Positions 53,326 to 62,603 of a stretch of DNA of 64,000 nucleotides are shown one piece after another. Each line of letters begins with the position of its first letter. The stretch's first letter is position 1. The DNA is from BRHc4a sp049323755 (GTDB lineage: Bacteria > Bacillota > Desulfotomaculia > Desulfotomaculales > Desulfocucumaceae): positions 46,286 to 110,285 of the forward strand of contig JBMOPE010000045.1 in assembly GCA_049323755.1 (NCBI GenBank), written 5' to 3'. A program made the translations under genes and the position numbers. The notes beneath the pieces were generated by a model that searched no databases, was not told the DNA's origin, and saw only the letters and a list, made by a program, of their open reading frames with translations.

Positions 53326-56300
53326 ATGAAATACAGCAATTACATTGAGTTATCTGCAAACTATGAGTCGGTCGTTGACTTGGATGCAGAGGAACGCAAT
53401 CCTAATCTGTGGCAGGAGTACATCGTCCACGACGATATGAAAAGTGCCATTGATGCCCTTTGTCAGACCATGCTTTGGGAAGATAACGACAAACGCCGCT
53501 CGTTCTGGATTCATGGTGCTTATGGCACGGGCAAAAGCTACGCTGCCATTGTCTTGAAGCACCTTTTCGAGGACAACGTTTCCAACATTGAGTCTTTCAT
53601 GAGCCGTCCTTCTCTTGCGGAATACAAGAAACGGTTTCTTAAAATCCGCGAGAAAGGCGACTTCCTTGTCGTCTGGAAAAGCGGTGCGACCGACATTAAG
53701 AGCGGCACCCATCTCATGATGGAAATGGAAGTTAAGATAAAGGAAAAGCTGAAAGAGAAGTTCGGCGACAAGGCGTACTATGGGACTAGTTCGATTATAA
53801 ATGCCGCAAAAGATGCCATTAACGACCAGAGCATCAACTGGGGCTACTTATTTACGGACATTCAGTATGGGCTGTCCGACCAATACTCTGATTTTGCCGA
53901 GTTTCAGCAGGCGGTTCTGGATGGTGATTCAGATGCCATACATCTTGTCAAACGCATCTGCGATGACAATAAACGCACGATGTTCACGGGTGTTGTTGAT
54001 AGGTTTGAAGAATGGATAAAGGACATCATTACCGGCAATGGCCTTCAGGAAACAGGCATCGTGTTTATATGGGATGAGTTTACAGGCTTCTTACGCGACT
54101 GCGGCGACGACAACGTCCTTCAGCGCCTTTCTGAGTTCTGCAAGTCCGTTGACAAGGACGGAAAAACAAAGCCAAACGCACCGTTCTTTATGTGCCTTAT
54201 CGTCCACCGTGACCCGACTTGGGTATCAGGACTCGGTGACGAAACCTATGAGCGCATACTGCACCGCTACCACGAATTGAAGTTCCACATCACGGAGAGC
54301 GCGGCGTATGACCTTATTGGCGACTCGATTATCCCACGTCCGGGTATGGCTCACCAGTGGGAGGATGTAAAAAAGGACTTGATGAAGTCCATCGCAAAAT
54401 ATAAGACCGAATTCGACAATCTCGACCAAAGCATAAACATCAACGAGCGTCTGGCGAAGCTATGCCCGATTCATCCTATGACGCTTGCAATGCTCGCAAC
54501 CGTGGCAGAACACTTTGGCGCCTCACAGAGAACACTATTCCGGTTTATGAAAGACCGTGCCGAATCCTCCGAGGGTGTAGGTTTTATTCACTATATCGAA
54601 AATAACGAACCTGATAAGTGGCAGTGGCTTACAGCCGACTTCCTGTGGGACTATTTCTTTACTCGTGGCAGCGATGTGCGTAATTTCAGCGTTGAAGCTC
54701 GCAAGGTCATTCAGCACTTCCAAAACAAGGCAGATTCTATTTCCGACGAGTATGCGTTGCACGTTTTCAAGGCAGCGTTGCTTCTGATTGCCGTTATGAG
54801 CGGAAGCAACATCAGCAACCTATACAGCAAGCAAAGCCGTTCGCGCGGTAAAATCGGAGCAACAAGGAATACGCTCTATAAGTGTTTCCGTGGTCAGTTG
54901 GAGCAGTCGACGATTGATGAATACCTCGTATCGTTTAAGGAAATTGGTCTGCTAAGCCTTGGCGAGCAGCCAAACGGCGATGCCCGTCTTGAACTGCCTT
55001 ATACTGGAAACACCGACACTTTCGATGTGCAGCTTGCGATGACCCAGAAGAAATACACGCGCTATGCGCTTTTCACAGAAAAAGGCATATTCTCAAAAGC
55101 CCTTGAGAACGGGATGTGGGATTATACGAGAGCAACCGCCGGACGTATATACATTGCCGCTTGTTCTTCAGATACAAATTCGATGACCGCAAGACTCGGC
55201 GAAGTCAAAAAGGAACTCCAGAAGTTTCCTTACAAGATCGGCATTCTTGTCGTGACGGTTTCCGAGGCAAGAGAATACACCAGTTTCCAAGCTAAGATAA
55301 AGCAACTTGCTTCAGAAGATGATAGTAAGCGCCTCGTTATCGCTATGCTTCGTGAACCTTGTACGGCGGACTTAATCGAGCGTTGGCATAAAGCCATCAC
55401 GCACAAAGAACTCTGTGCCTTAGAAGGCAAATCCGGTGATGCGGGCAAGTATGAAACTGAGGCAAACATGATTGTAGCCACATGGGCGAGTCCTGCGGTG
55501 GATTCTCAGATTTATGCTTGCTATGGCGATATCCAGTTTACGGGCGTTTATGGGAAAAGCGACCTGATGAAACGTATCGAAAAAGATGTTCTATATAGTG
55601 TTTTCCACGCTGCCCCAGAACGCCTTGTGAGGGTTAATACCGCATACAAAAAATGTACCGATAAGGTCGTCCTAACTGGTCTCACAAAAACTGTAAGCAA
55701 CACGCAGGTCAATAACATCGTTAATGCGCTGAAGGCTATAGGTGCATGGGATATAGACGATTTGGAGGGGCTTAAGAATCTGAGTGGCGGCAATGCGGAT
55801 ATCATTTCTGCGCTTGCCTCATATTTTCAGCAACAATTTGCGCAGGGAGCAAAAATCCCGCTTGATTTGCTCTGGGCTAAGCTACAACAACCGCCATTCG
55901 GGTATTACAACTCCATGACCGTTGGTTGCTTTATTGGGCTTGCTATGCGTTCGCTCGTCAACGGTTCGTTTAACTGGTTTGATGGAGTTAATACTCTGCC
56001 ACCAACAGCGGGTAATCTGGCGAGCATGGTCAGCAATATGCTGGACGGTAAAACCATCAACCACAATCTCTCGTCTGGCTCTGCCATTTGGCAAAAGTTC
56101 AAACAGTACATTCAGAAGCTGTTTGGTCTTTCAAGTCAGGAGGCTGTGACTGATGCCGAGGCTCGAAAATTTATCAAACAGACAATAACAAGAAACGGTG
56201 TGCCTATTTGGGCGATGAAATATATGCCGAGTGATAAATTCGGCGGCGATGAGTTTAAGGCTGTAGTTGTCAGAATAACGGACTTGTTGTGCAGTTTTAT

Positions 56301-57543
56301 CTACGAAACTACCGAAGACCAAGAGACTGTAATGGCAGAGGTGCTTACACAGTTTAATGGCCGTGGACAACTTCGCCAAGCGGTGACAACTGCCCTTGCT
56401 GATAAAACGGCAATGCTCTCAGCATTTAAACAGTTTATGTTCTCCAAGGTTAACGAAATAGAAAGCATAAGCCAGAGCCTTGACTTTACGGACAAGGACA
56501 TTTTCGATGCCCTTCGGATTTATCTGCAGGATTCCATTTCGGCTTGGCGTGAAGAGCAAGTATCGGAAAAACTCGTAGAATTGGCACAGGAATTCAAAGT
56601 GATTGCTACAATAAAATCCGAAATTGGCGCAAGCGTAAAAACCTACCGTGCCGCTCAGAACGCTTTGAATAATGTTTTCGAACACATGAAGGTTCCCGGA
56701 ACGGTCATAGAAACATTGCCCGTTAGCTGGATTCCCGCACTTAAACTTTTGCGAGAGATTTCAAAAACCGCGTGGTCTGAACTTACTGATAAAGACAGTG
56801 TTGTGGCAACTTTGGAAGGGAGCGCGAAAACTGCGTGGGAGAATCTCTCTCAGCCTAAACTGTTGCTTGAAGCCGTCTTCAATGCTCGTCGTATAACAGT
56901 TACCGAGGATGAGTTTGAAGAAGTCTATACGGCGCTAAAACAGCAAACCTATGAAACGCCGATAACCGCCTTTGACACCAAGCTGAGTGGCTTGTTGGAC
57001 AATGTCCAGTATACCCGTGATTCCGAAAAAGCAAAAAAGCTGTGGCAAGATACTACTGGCACAGCCACCATACGCGAGTGGTGCAATAATACAAACACAC
57101 CAATAGCTTGGTTGTTTGAGGGAGCAAACATCGCCGCAATAAGGACAATAAAAGCTCTGCAAGATGGGCGAACTGTAGAAAAGGATGCTCTTTCAAAAGC
57201 CTTAACATTCTTGAACGGCAGTGGGCTTGCTGTGCTGAAAGACTCTACTCACATCACGGATAGGTTCTTCGCTCACATTGGTGAAAACTATCGACCCGCT
57301 TTCAATAAGGACAGGAAAATCCTTATAGACAGACTCAAGACCAATTCAAAGTTGACTTCTGACGTTTATTCATGGGAGAGCAAAATCCCAGAGATACGCG
57401 CTATTCTCGATTCATATCTGCAAAAAACGTATCAGGAGGAGGCCAAGAAGCGTGTGAAGTCAATGTCCGATGAGGAACTTAGAGATGCCGTACTTCAGCT
57501 TCTCGACAAGAACCCTGAACTGTACAGCAATTTCCTGAAATAG
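53326..57543 (+). CDS. brxC: BREX ATPase BrxC/PglY
   Basis: This very large protein (1405 residues) has Walker A GAYGTGKS at residues 64-71 and Walker B VFIWDE at 246-251, as in the BrxC/PglY (DUF499-like) ATPases. RTLFRFMKDR near residue 402 follows the ATPase core. The rest is helical with no known domain. BrxC is essential in tested BREX systems and probably acts as the central motor or scaffold. It sits 14 bases after brxP and 12 bases before pglZ. Confidence 0.9.
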   Translation: MKYSNYIELSANYESVVDLDAEERNPNLWQEYIVHDDMKSAIDALCQTMLWEDNDKRRSFWIHGAYGTGKSYAAIVLKHLFEDNVSNIESFMSRPSLAEYKKRFLKIREKGDFLVVWKSGATDIKSGTHLMMEMEVKIKEKLKEKFGDKAYYGTSSIINAAKDAINDQSINWGYLFTDIQYGLSDQYSDFAEFQQAVLDGDSDAIHLVKRICDDNKRTMFTGVVDRFEEWIKDIITGNGLQETGIVFIWDEFTGFLRDCGDDNVLQRLSEFCKSVDKDGKTKPNAPFFMCLIVHRDPTWVSGLGDETYERILHRYHELKFHITESAAYDLIGDSIIPRPGMAHQWEDVKKDLMKSIAKYKTEFDNLDQSININERLAKLCPIHPMTLAMLATVAEHFGASQRTLFRFMKDRAESSEGVGFIHYIENNEPDKWQWLTADFLWDYFFTRGSDVRNFSVEARKVIQHFQNKADSISDEYALHVFKAALLLIAVMSGSNISNLYSKQSRSRGKIGATRNTLYKCFRGQLEQSTIDEYLVSFKEIGLLSLGEQPNGDARLELPYTGNTDTFDVQLAMTQKKYTRYALFTEKGIFSKALENGMWDYTRATAGRIYIAACSSDTNSMTARLGEVKKELQKFPYKIGILVVTVSEAREYTSFQAKIKQLASEDDSKRLVIAMLREPCTADLIERWHKAITHKELCALEGKSGDAGKYETEANMIVATWASPAVDSQIYACYGDIQFTGVYGKSDLMKRIEKDVLYSVFHAAPERLVRVNTAYKKCTDKVVLTGLTKTVSNTQVNNIVNALKAIGAWDIDDLEGLKNLSGGNADIISALASYFQQQFAQGAKIPLDLLWAKLQQPPFGYYNSMTVGCFIGLAMRSLVNGSFNWFDGVNTLPPTAGNLASMVSNMLDGKTINHNLSSGSAIWQKFKQYIQKLFGLSSQEAVTDAEARKFIKQTITRNGVPIWAMKYMPSDKFGGDEFKAVVVRITDLLCSFIYETTEDQETVMAEVLTQFNGRGQLRQAVTTALADKTAMLSAFKQFMFSKVNEIESISQSLDFTDKDIFDALRIYLQDSISAWREEQVSEKLVELAQEFKVIATIKSEIGASVKTYRAAQNALNNVFEHMKVPGTVIETLPVSWIPALKLLREISKTAWSELTDKDSVVATLEGSAKTAWENLSQPKLLLEAVFNARRITVTEDEFEEVYTALKQQTYETPITAFDTKLSGLLDNVQYTRDSEKAKKLWQDTTGTATIREWCNNTNTPIAWLFEGANIAAIRTIKALQDGRTVEKDALSKALTFLNGSGLAVLKDSTHITDRFFAHIGENYRPAFNKDRKILIDRLKTNSKLTSDVYSWESKIPEIRAILDSYLQKTYQEEAKKRVKSMSDEELRDAVLQLLDKNPELYSNFLK

Positions 57544-57555
57544 GAGGGCGTTACG

Positions 57556-59667
57556 ATGACCATTTCCGAAGTTGTTTCAAAAGTATCTAACGAACGGCAA
57601 ACGCCCGGTCGCTTTCCGACACGGCTGATTTTTGCACACAACTTTCCCGATTATCTTTCTTTAGTGGGCGAACTTAAGGCCGTTTGCGATGCCGTGATTG
57701 ACCTTGCTGATTATACTAAAGGGGATGTACTTCCTCGCTTCAAAGATTTTAAGGGTGAGATAGCTAGGCATTCTGGAAAGCAACTTCTCTTACTTTCGTT
57801 CGGAGAATATCTCCGTATTTGCATTAAACGCGAACGAGATAAGACGACAGCTGCTTTCCCCGGAATGTGGGAGCAACAGCAATCAGAAAATTCCACGACC
57901 AAGTACATTATCCCTATTTTTGGCGGTCGAGAAATTTTCGATTCCATTATGCCCATACAAGATGAACGCCAACAGAGATTTATTTGGGAAGTCAATGAAT
58001 CGTCCGCAGAATCTGAATACGGCCTTGCTTTATACTCTCCTGATTTTGCTGACGCTGTAACCGTAGATGCTGAAAATTTGCAGGAATGGTTCCAAAAATG
58101 GACATCTCTGTTTGGGGACAAGAGCCGGAACAGCTTTTCTCTTCGAACAAAGCTGTATCGCTATGCAGAACCGACATACGGCGGGGTGCGATTAAGCATT
58201 ATTGATGAGCCGTTCGCTTATGTAGTTTCTCTTGTTACCGACAGTGAAAGGCTAAAAAAAACTGATGGTAGTGAAGAGTTATGGCGGTTTATCGCACATA
58301 ATGTAAAGCAAGGCAAGGCATTTGCAGAAACAATAAAACATCTTCTAAATATTGGTCACAGTTTTGACCCGATAAGTGTATTGGCGCGCTTTAATGAACT
58401 ATCCGATACAGAGTTAAGCCTGTTGCTCATATGGTACAAAATTTATCCATCCGATGACTACTACACTTTTGCTATAAATAAGGCATCAACTGCGGCGGCA
58501 ATACCAGTCACCTTGCGGGATTCTATTTTTGCACTGCCAAAGCTGACCGATGCTTTCATTCAGCAACGCACCTCAGCATTGCGTGTCCTTGATATTTCTT
58601 ATAGCGACGACTATTTTGCAAAACTCGACAAACTCGCCTCACCTGAATCGAGGCTGATGATGTTAACATACAGGACGCTTGCAGAACGTGCCTATGCGGT
58701 GAAAACGGTAAGTAGTCTGTTGCGTAGCGGCGCTGATGTCAATACAGTCGCAGAATTAGTTAAAAACGAATACCCCGATTTAGCTGAATATATGAATCCC
58801 GGCATAACGGCTTCAAATGAAGTAACGCAATACTTCAATTGGTATCGCCGCAGCAAATTGGTTAACAGACCGAATACCGATGTGCCATGCGTTATTGATT
58901 TCGACTCTATTGATAGTCGAAACAAAATAATACAGGAGAATGCCACCAACGACAGCCTTACATTTTGGGTTGATGGATTGGGGGCAGAATGGATTCCTGT
59001 TTTACTGAGCAGATTAAAGGCTCTCGAAATAGAGGTGTCCTTAAAGCCGGTAGTAACAAAAGCACTTCTGCCGACGGAAACTGAATACAACCACAGATGG
59101 ACTTCTGAGGACAAGAAATGGGATAGGTTAGACAAAATCTCTCATAACGGAATGCCGGATGATAAGGACTACTTCCTATGCATTGCGCGTCAACTTGAAA
59201 TCATGAATGAAATAGTTGAACACGTCGCAGAAATGCTGACGAAGGTTAACAGGGTCATAGTTACCGGCGACCACGGAAGCAGTCGGCTTGCCGCATTGCT
59301 TTTCCATGATGAAGAGAACTTTGCTGTTGAACCTCCAAAGAATGCTATCGTGCGTTCTTTTGGTAGATTCGTTGAACTAAGGGACGACAGCTATGTTTCT
59401 GTGACACCGTCGATGGAGCGTAGAGAACTGGATGGGAAGCACTTCATCGTGATGAAAACATACGAACATTTTAAACAGTCTGGTAATGCCGCTGGTGGTA
59501 ACACCGATGAAAATGCCGTTGCAGGTGAGGTTCACGGCGGGATGACACCCGAAGAGTACCTTGTGCCTGTAATTGTGGTTTCACGCAAAAAGCCGCTCCC
59601 ACCGAAAGAAATCCCGAAAAAGCCCAAGGGGATAACGATTAATAATGATATGTTAGGGTTGCCATGA
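57556..59667 (+). CDS. pglZ: BREX alkaline-phosphatase-superfamily protein PglZ
   Basis: The PglZ domain occupies the C-terminal half. FWVDGLGAEW (D473), VTGDHGSS (D572, H573) and VHGGMTPEEY (H660) are the metal ligands expected of the alkaline phosphatase fold. PglZ is the one protein shared by all BREX types, and phosphodiesterase or nuclease activity has been reported for members. The protein has 703 residues. Its stop overlaps the ATG of the small zinc protein (ATGA), giving tight coupling. Confidence 0.92.
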   Translation: MTISEVVSKVSNERQTPGRFPTRLIFAHNFPDYLSLVGELKAVCDAVIDLADYTKGDVLPRFKDFKGEIARHSGKQLLLLSFGEYLRICIKRERDKTTAAFPGMWEQQQSENSTTKYIIPIFGGREIFDSIMPIQDERQQRFIWEVNESSAESEYGLALYSPDFADAVTVDAENLQEWFQKWTSLFGDKSRNSFSLRTKLYRYAEPTYGGVRLSIIDEPFAYVVSLVTDSERLKKTDGSEELWRFIAHNVKQGKAFAETIKHLLNIGHSFDPISVLARFNELSDTELSLLLIWYKIYPSDDYYTFAINKASTAAAIPVTLRDSIFALPKLTDAFIQQRTSALRVLDISYSDDYFAKLDKLASPESRLMMLTYRTLAERAYAVKTVSSLLRSGADVNTVAELVKNEYPDLAEYMNPGITASNEVTQYFNWYRRSKLVNRPNTDVPCVIDFDSIDSRNKIIQENATNDSLTFWVDGLGAEWIPVLLSRLKALEIEVSLKPVVTKALLPTETEYNHRWTSEDKKWDRLDKISHNGMPDDKDYFLCIARQLEIMNEIVEHVAEMLTKVNRVIVTGDHGSSRLAALLFHDEENFAVEPPKNAIVRSFGRFVELRDDSYVSVTPSMERRELDGKHFIVMKTYEHFKQSGNAAGGNTDENAVAGEVHGGMTPEEYLVPVIVVSRKKPLPPKEIPKKPKGITINNDMLGLP

Positions 59668-59867
59668 TGAGAGCAAAGAAAATATGCATTGAGTGCGGTA
59701 AAAATTTGAGCAAAGACGAGGTTGCGATTTCACAGAAAATGCTCGGGAGAAACATAACCGAGTTTTACTGTATCGACTGCCTTGCAGAATATCTCGATTG
59801 CGACCGCGACGATTTAGAGGTTAAGATACAAGAATTCAAGGAACAAGGCTGCATTTTGTTTCTTTAG
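59664..59867 (+). CDS. Zinc-ribbon small protein within the BREX operon
   Basis: The product (67 residues) has two knuckles, CIECGKNLSKDE and CIDCLAEYLDCD, so a zinc ribbon is likely. The C-terminal part is helical (LEVKIQEFKEQG). It overlaps pglZ by 4 bases and stands 11 bases before brxL, so its stoichiometry is tied to the core proteins. It is not among the named BREX genes. It could be an adaptor or a DNA-contacting subunit. Confidence 0.75.
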   Translation: MMRAKKICIECGKNLSKDEVAISQKMLGRNITEFYCIDCLAEYLDCDRDDLEVKIQEFKEQGCILFL

Positions 59868-59878
59868 GAGGTTAGCGA

Positions 59879-61312
59879 ATGGACAAGGTTAAAGAAGTCT
59901 TCGCTGGGATGGTGGTGCTCAAGAACCCTGAGCGGACGAAATTTTTCGCCGACCTCAGTCTGCCTTCTTATATGAGAGACTGGCTTGTAATGAAGTTTTC
60001 AGATGAAAGCGGGAACATCGACTACAACGGTGTGGCACGTTATATTAAGCAGTACATCCCAAACCGTGAGGACTATGAGCAATTCAAGTTCCAGATGGTC
60101 AACGGAGAGAGTGTGCGCTTTCTTGCCAGAATCCGCGTTGCTGTAGATGTCAAGACTGGGAAAACCCTATTTGAGCTGCCCGACTTCGGCGGTACTAAGA
60201 CTGGTGCTGGCGGCGAGGTCGCTAATGACGTGGTCAGCAAATGGCAGGATACATTGCTCCGTGAAAGCGAGAACTGGGGAATAATCGACCTCGTGTGGGA
60301 GCAGGACTTTAGCAAGAAACCTCCGCGCGGGTATGTCAAACTGATAGGATATCAGCCTTTCTGTCCCTATAGCGTAGACTTGGAGTTTTATAGAGAAGCC
60401 CGCCGTAGCTTCACTACGGAGGAGTGGCTTGACTTGCTCATTTCTGCAGTAGACTATAATCCAGATGGCTATGACACAGAAGAACAAAAAATGTTCTTTA
60501 TCCGCCGTTTGCTGCCTTTTGTTGAACGACGAGTAAATCTGATTGAGCTTGCACCGCGCGGTACAGGGAAAAGCTATGTGTATGAAAAAATCAGCAAACG
60601 CGGGTGGGTTGTTTCTGGTGGCACTGTATCGAGAGCTACTTTGTTTTACGACAACAACCTGAAGGCAGCGGGGCTTGTCACCCGTTTTGACTATGTGGCT
60701 TTTGATGAGATACAAAATATGAAGTTTATCGAACCCGCACAAATACAGGCAGCGCTTACCACTTATATGCAAGACGGTGTCGTTAAGGGCTTCGATTCCG
60801 AGATTCCTGCAAGTTCGGGGATTGTTGTTCTTGGAAACATAGAAGCAGAAAAGTTTAATACGCAGGTTAATATGGTTGACGCCATCAATCCAATTTTCCG
60901 CAAAGCAGAGACCCTTGACCGTATACACGGATTCATTCCTGGGTGGGAAATACCAAAATTCCATCATAACTTGGTAGCTAAGGGGTGGGCGCTGAATACT
61001 GAGTATTTTGCTGAAGTCCTGCATTCGCTACGTGATGGACTTCACTATTCCACATTAGTGGATTCGTGCCTTGCAGTTCCTCCGAAAGCGTATAAGCGTG
61101 ACCTCGACGCAATAACACGCCTTTGCACAGGCTTCGTGAAACTCCTATTCCCACACGCAATAACCAGTGTGGATATTCCGCGGGATGAGTTCGTGAAGTA
61201 TTGCCTTGAGCCCGCAAAGGCAATGCGCCAAATAATAAGAAATCAACTGCACGTTATCGCACCGAAGGAATATGTCAATCCTGACGTGCCGGACATTCAA
61301 TATAAAGACTAA
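59879..61312 (+). CDS. brxL: BREX BrxL, short form without Lon protease domain
   Basis: The AAA ATPase core has Walker A APRGTGKS (residues 225-232) and Walker B VAFDEIQN (D276, E277), with the family region LIELAPRGTGKSYVYEKI. At 477 residues it lacks the C-terminal Lon-like protease part of the ~680-residue BrxL of type 1 systems. The sequence ends soon after the ATPase lid (PKAYKRDLDAITRLCTGF). Shorter BrxL forms are known, so this need not be a truncation. GGAGG lies 7 bases before the ATG. Related BrxL proteins assemble into DNA-binding rings. Confidence 0.88.
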   Translation: MDKVKEVFAGMVVLKNPERTKFFADLSLPSYMRDWLVMKFSDESGNIDYNGVARYIKQYIPNREDYEQFKFQMVNGESVRFLARIRVAVDVKTGKTLFELPDFGGTKTGAGGEVANDVVSKWQDTLLRESENWGIIDLVWEQDFSKKPPRGYVKLIGYQPFCPYSVDLEFYREARRSFTTEEWLDLLISAVDYNPDGYDTEEQKMFFIRRLLPFVERRVNLIELAPRGTGKSYVYEKISKRGWVVSGGTVSRATLFYDNNLKAAGLVTRFDYVAFDEIQNMKFIEPAQIQAALTTYMQDGVVKGFDSEIPASSGIVVLGNIEAEKFNTQVNMVDAINPIFRKAETLDRIHGFIPGWEIPKFHHNLVAKGWALNTEYFAEVLHSLRDGLHYSTLVDSCLAVPPKAYKRDLDAITRLCTGFVKLLFPHAITSVDIPRDEFVKYCLEPAKAMRQIIRNQLHVIAPKEYVNPDVPDIQYKD

Positions 61313-61337
61313 GAACAAAGAACAAGGAGGTGAGAGC

Positions 61338-61379
61338 ATGATTTACGCCGATAAGTTCTTTGCGGTACCGGGTACCTGA
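61338..61379 (+). pseudogene. Start of a gene cut after about eight codons
   Basis: An excellent AAGGAGGTGA site precedes ATG and MIYADKFF, but the frame then enters the left inverted repeat at 61,360 and stops after AVPGT. A gene after brxL was evidently cut off here. Its identity cannot be read. Confidence 0.6.
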
Positions 61380-61414
61380 GTTATTAAGTTATTGTTCGGT
61401 GGTCTGGCCAAAAC

Positions 61415-61605
61415 TGGGCGTCACTTAAACGGGCTTGCTGTAAGACCAATTCTCGGAGGTTTCACGGGACTCTTAACGAGATAGCTCCTGCGGAGGCCGG
61501 CTGTGGCCGCCAAGGGATGGAAATCTAAATCGCAGCGCAGCGCTTTCGAGAGACTCCTGTGATCGTTCTTTCGGACGCTAAATTAAGATGCCCCCGCCTC
61601 CACCA
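61415..61605 (+). pseudogene. ssrA: Decayed 3' half of a tmRNA gene, island end
   Basis: About 190 bases align with 32,895-33,087 of the intact ssrA: AACGGGCT, CCAATTCTCGGAGG, GAGATAGCTCC, GGCCGCCAA, GAGACTCCTGTG, TTCTTTCGGACG and CCCCGCCTCCACCA are shared. The T-arm has lost GGTTCAA, so it cannot function. It has no 5' half or tag frame. It fits the original chromosomal 3' end pushed aside when the island inserted. Confidence 0.88.
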
Positions 61606-61616
61606 CTATTAGCATA

Positions 61617-61662
61617 AAACCACCGCAAAGGTGGTTTTTGTTTTGTCCGGGCATTTCCGGAC
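61617..61662 (+). terminator. Terminator of the displaced tmRNA end
   Basis: AAACCACC-gcaaa-GGTGGTTT with a T-run (61617-61639) is followed by a second hairpin GTCCGG-gcattt-CCGGAC (61645-61662). A single CACAGAG-type repeat of the core-chromosome kind comes next (about 61,677-61,703). Confidence 0.8.
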
Positions 61663-61779
61663 GTTATCTTATAAGCCACAGAGCGAACAGAGAACACAGA
61701 GGTTTATTAAAAACTGTGATACTGCCTTGTGCGGGAAGATCTATATACAAATATAATTAATAAGTCAAGTACCCGGTAC

Positions 61780-61880
61780 CGCAACATCTCATCGCAACAT
61801 CTCATAGTCCCTACCTGTGTTTGGCAACATGAAAATGTAGCAAACGGAACTTAATTTTTAGAGCACCCCTGCCCCCATAT
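61780..61880. repeat. Tandem 13-bp repeat at the IS21 side
   Basis: CGCAACATCTCAT occurs twice in a row directly after the right inverted repeat. The rest of the spacer to istB shows no gene and probably contains the IS end. Confidence 0.5.
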
Positions 61881-62603
61881 CTAGGAATTTATGGGAGAGT
61901 TCTTGAGCCGATAACTTGGACCTGTAAACACCAGCAAATGACTGTGGTGGATCAGCCGATCTATGATTGCCGCGGTCATTTTTTCATCATAGAAGATGCC
62001 ATTCCACTTACTGAATTCGAGGTTTGTGGTGATGATAACGCTACGTTTCTCATAGCATTCAGAGATTACCTGAAAGAGCAGCTGGGCACCCTCTTTTTCA
62101 AAGGGGATGTAGCCCCACTCATCACAGATTAAAAGGTCTGTCTTCTCTATCTGCTTCAATAACCGCCGCAATTCTCCCTGAACCTTGGCATCGGTTAGGT
62201 GATTAACCAGAGCGGCAGTTCTGAAAAAGCGCACTCTTTTTCCCTTGTTGCAGGCCTCGACGCCAATGGCGGTAGCCAGGTGGCTTTTTCCGGTGCCCAC
62301 AGGCCCGTAAAGAATGAGGTTTTCTTTTCTTTTTACAAATGTGGCGGCGTTAATATCCTCCATAGTTATGGTTGGTGGGATTTGAACATTATCAAAGATA
62401 TAATCTTCAAAGGTTTTGATTACATCAAAGCTGGCTGCCCGGAGTAGCCGTTTTTTCCTTACCACCTCACGGTTTTCCAGTTCCCTTTTTAAAAGTTCCA
62501 GTAAGAATTCCTCATGGCTTTCGGCCTTTATTTGCTTATAGTCCTTGTAAAACACTTTTCCAATCTTAAGTTTCTTACAGTAAAGCTCTATCATTGACTC
62601 CAT
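61881..62603 (-). CDS. istB: IS21-family helper ATPase IstB
   Basis: The protein (240 residues) has Walker A LYGPVGTGKSHLATAIG near residue 113 and LLICDEWGYIPFEKEGAQLL near 160, both typical of IstB/DnaC-like ATPases that help IstA choose targets. The ATG at 62603 follows GAGGAGGG. It overlaps the end of istA by 13 bases, the usual arrangement. It appears intact. Confidence 0.93.
   Translation of the reverse strand: MESMIELYCKKLKIGKVFYKDYKQIKAESHEEFLLELLKRELENREVVRKKRLLRAASFDVIKTFEDYIFDNVQIPPTITMEDINAATFVKRKENLILYGPVGTGKSHLATAIGVEACNKGKRVRFFRTAALVNHLTDAKVQGELRRLLKQIEKTDLLICDEWGYIPFEKEGAQLLFQVISECYEKRSVIITTNLEFSKWNGIFYDEKMTAAIIDRLIHHSHLLVFTGPSYRLKNSPINS

Larger units (their letters stand above)
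61360..61784. mobile_element. Short segment bounded by 28-bp inverted repeats
   Basis: The ends 61360-61387 and 61757-61784 match in inverted orientation at 26 of 28 positions and share GCGGTACCGGGTAC. The 425-base interior contains the tmRNA remnant and its terminator and no transposase. It could be a non-autonomous element, or two separate insertions of one palindromic repeat beside the island end. Confidence 0.6.

Noticed and set aside
48969..61312. Dnd/Ssp phosphorothioation system
   Set aside because: The PAPS-reductase domain is shared, but BrxC, PglZ and BrxL homologues are clear and no DndA, DndD, DndE or Ssp partners are present.
61415..61605. A second functional tmRNA gene
   Set aside because: Only the 3' half is present, the T-loop is lost, and no tag frame or 5' acceptor half is visible.
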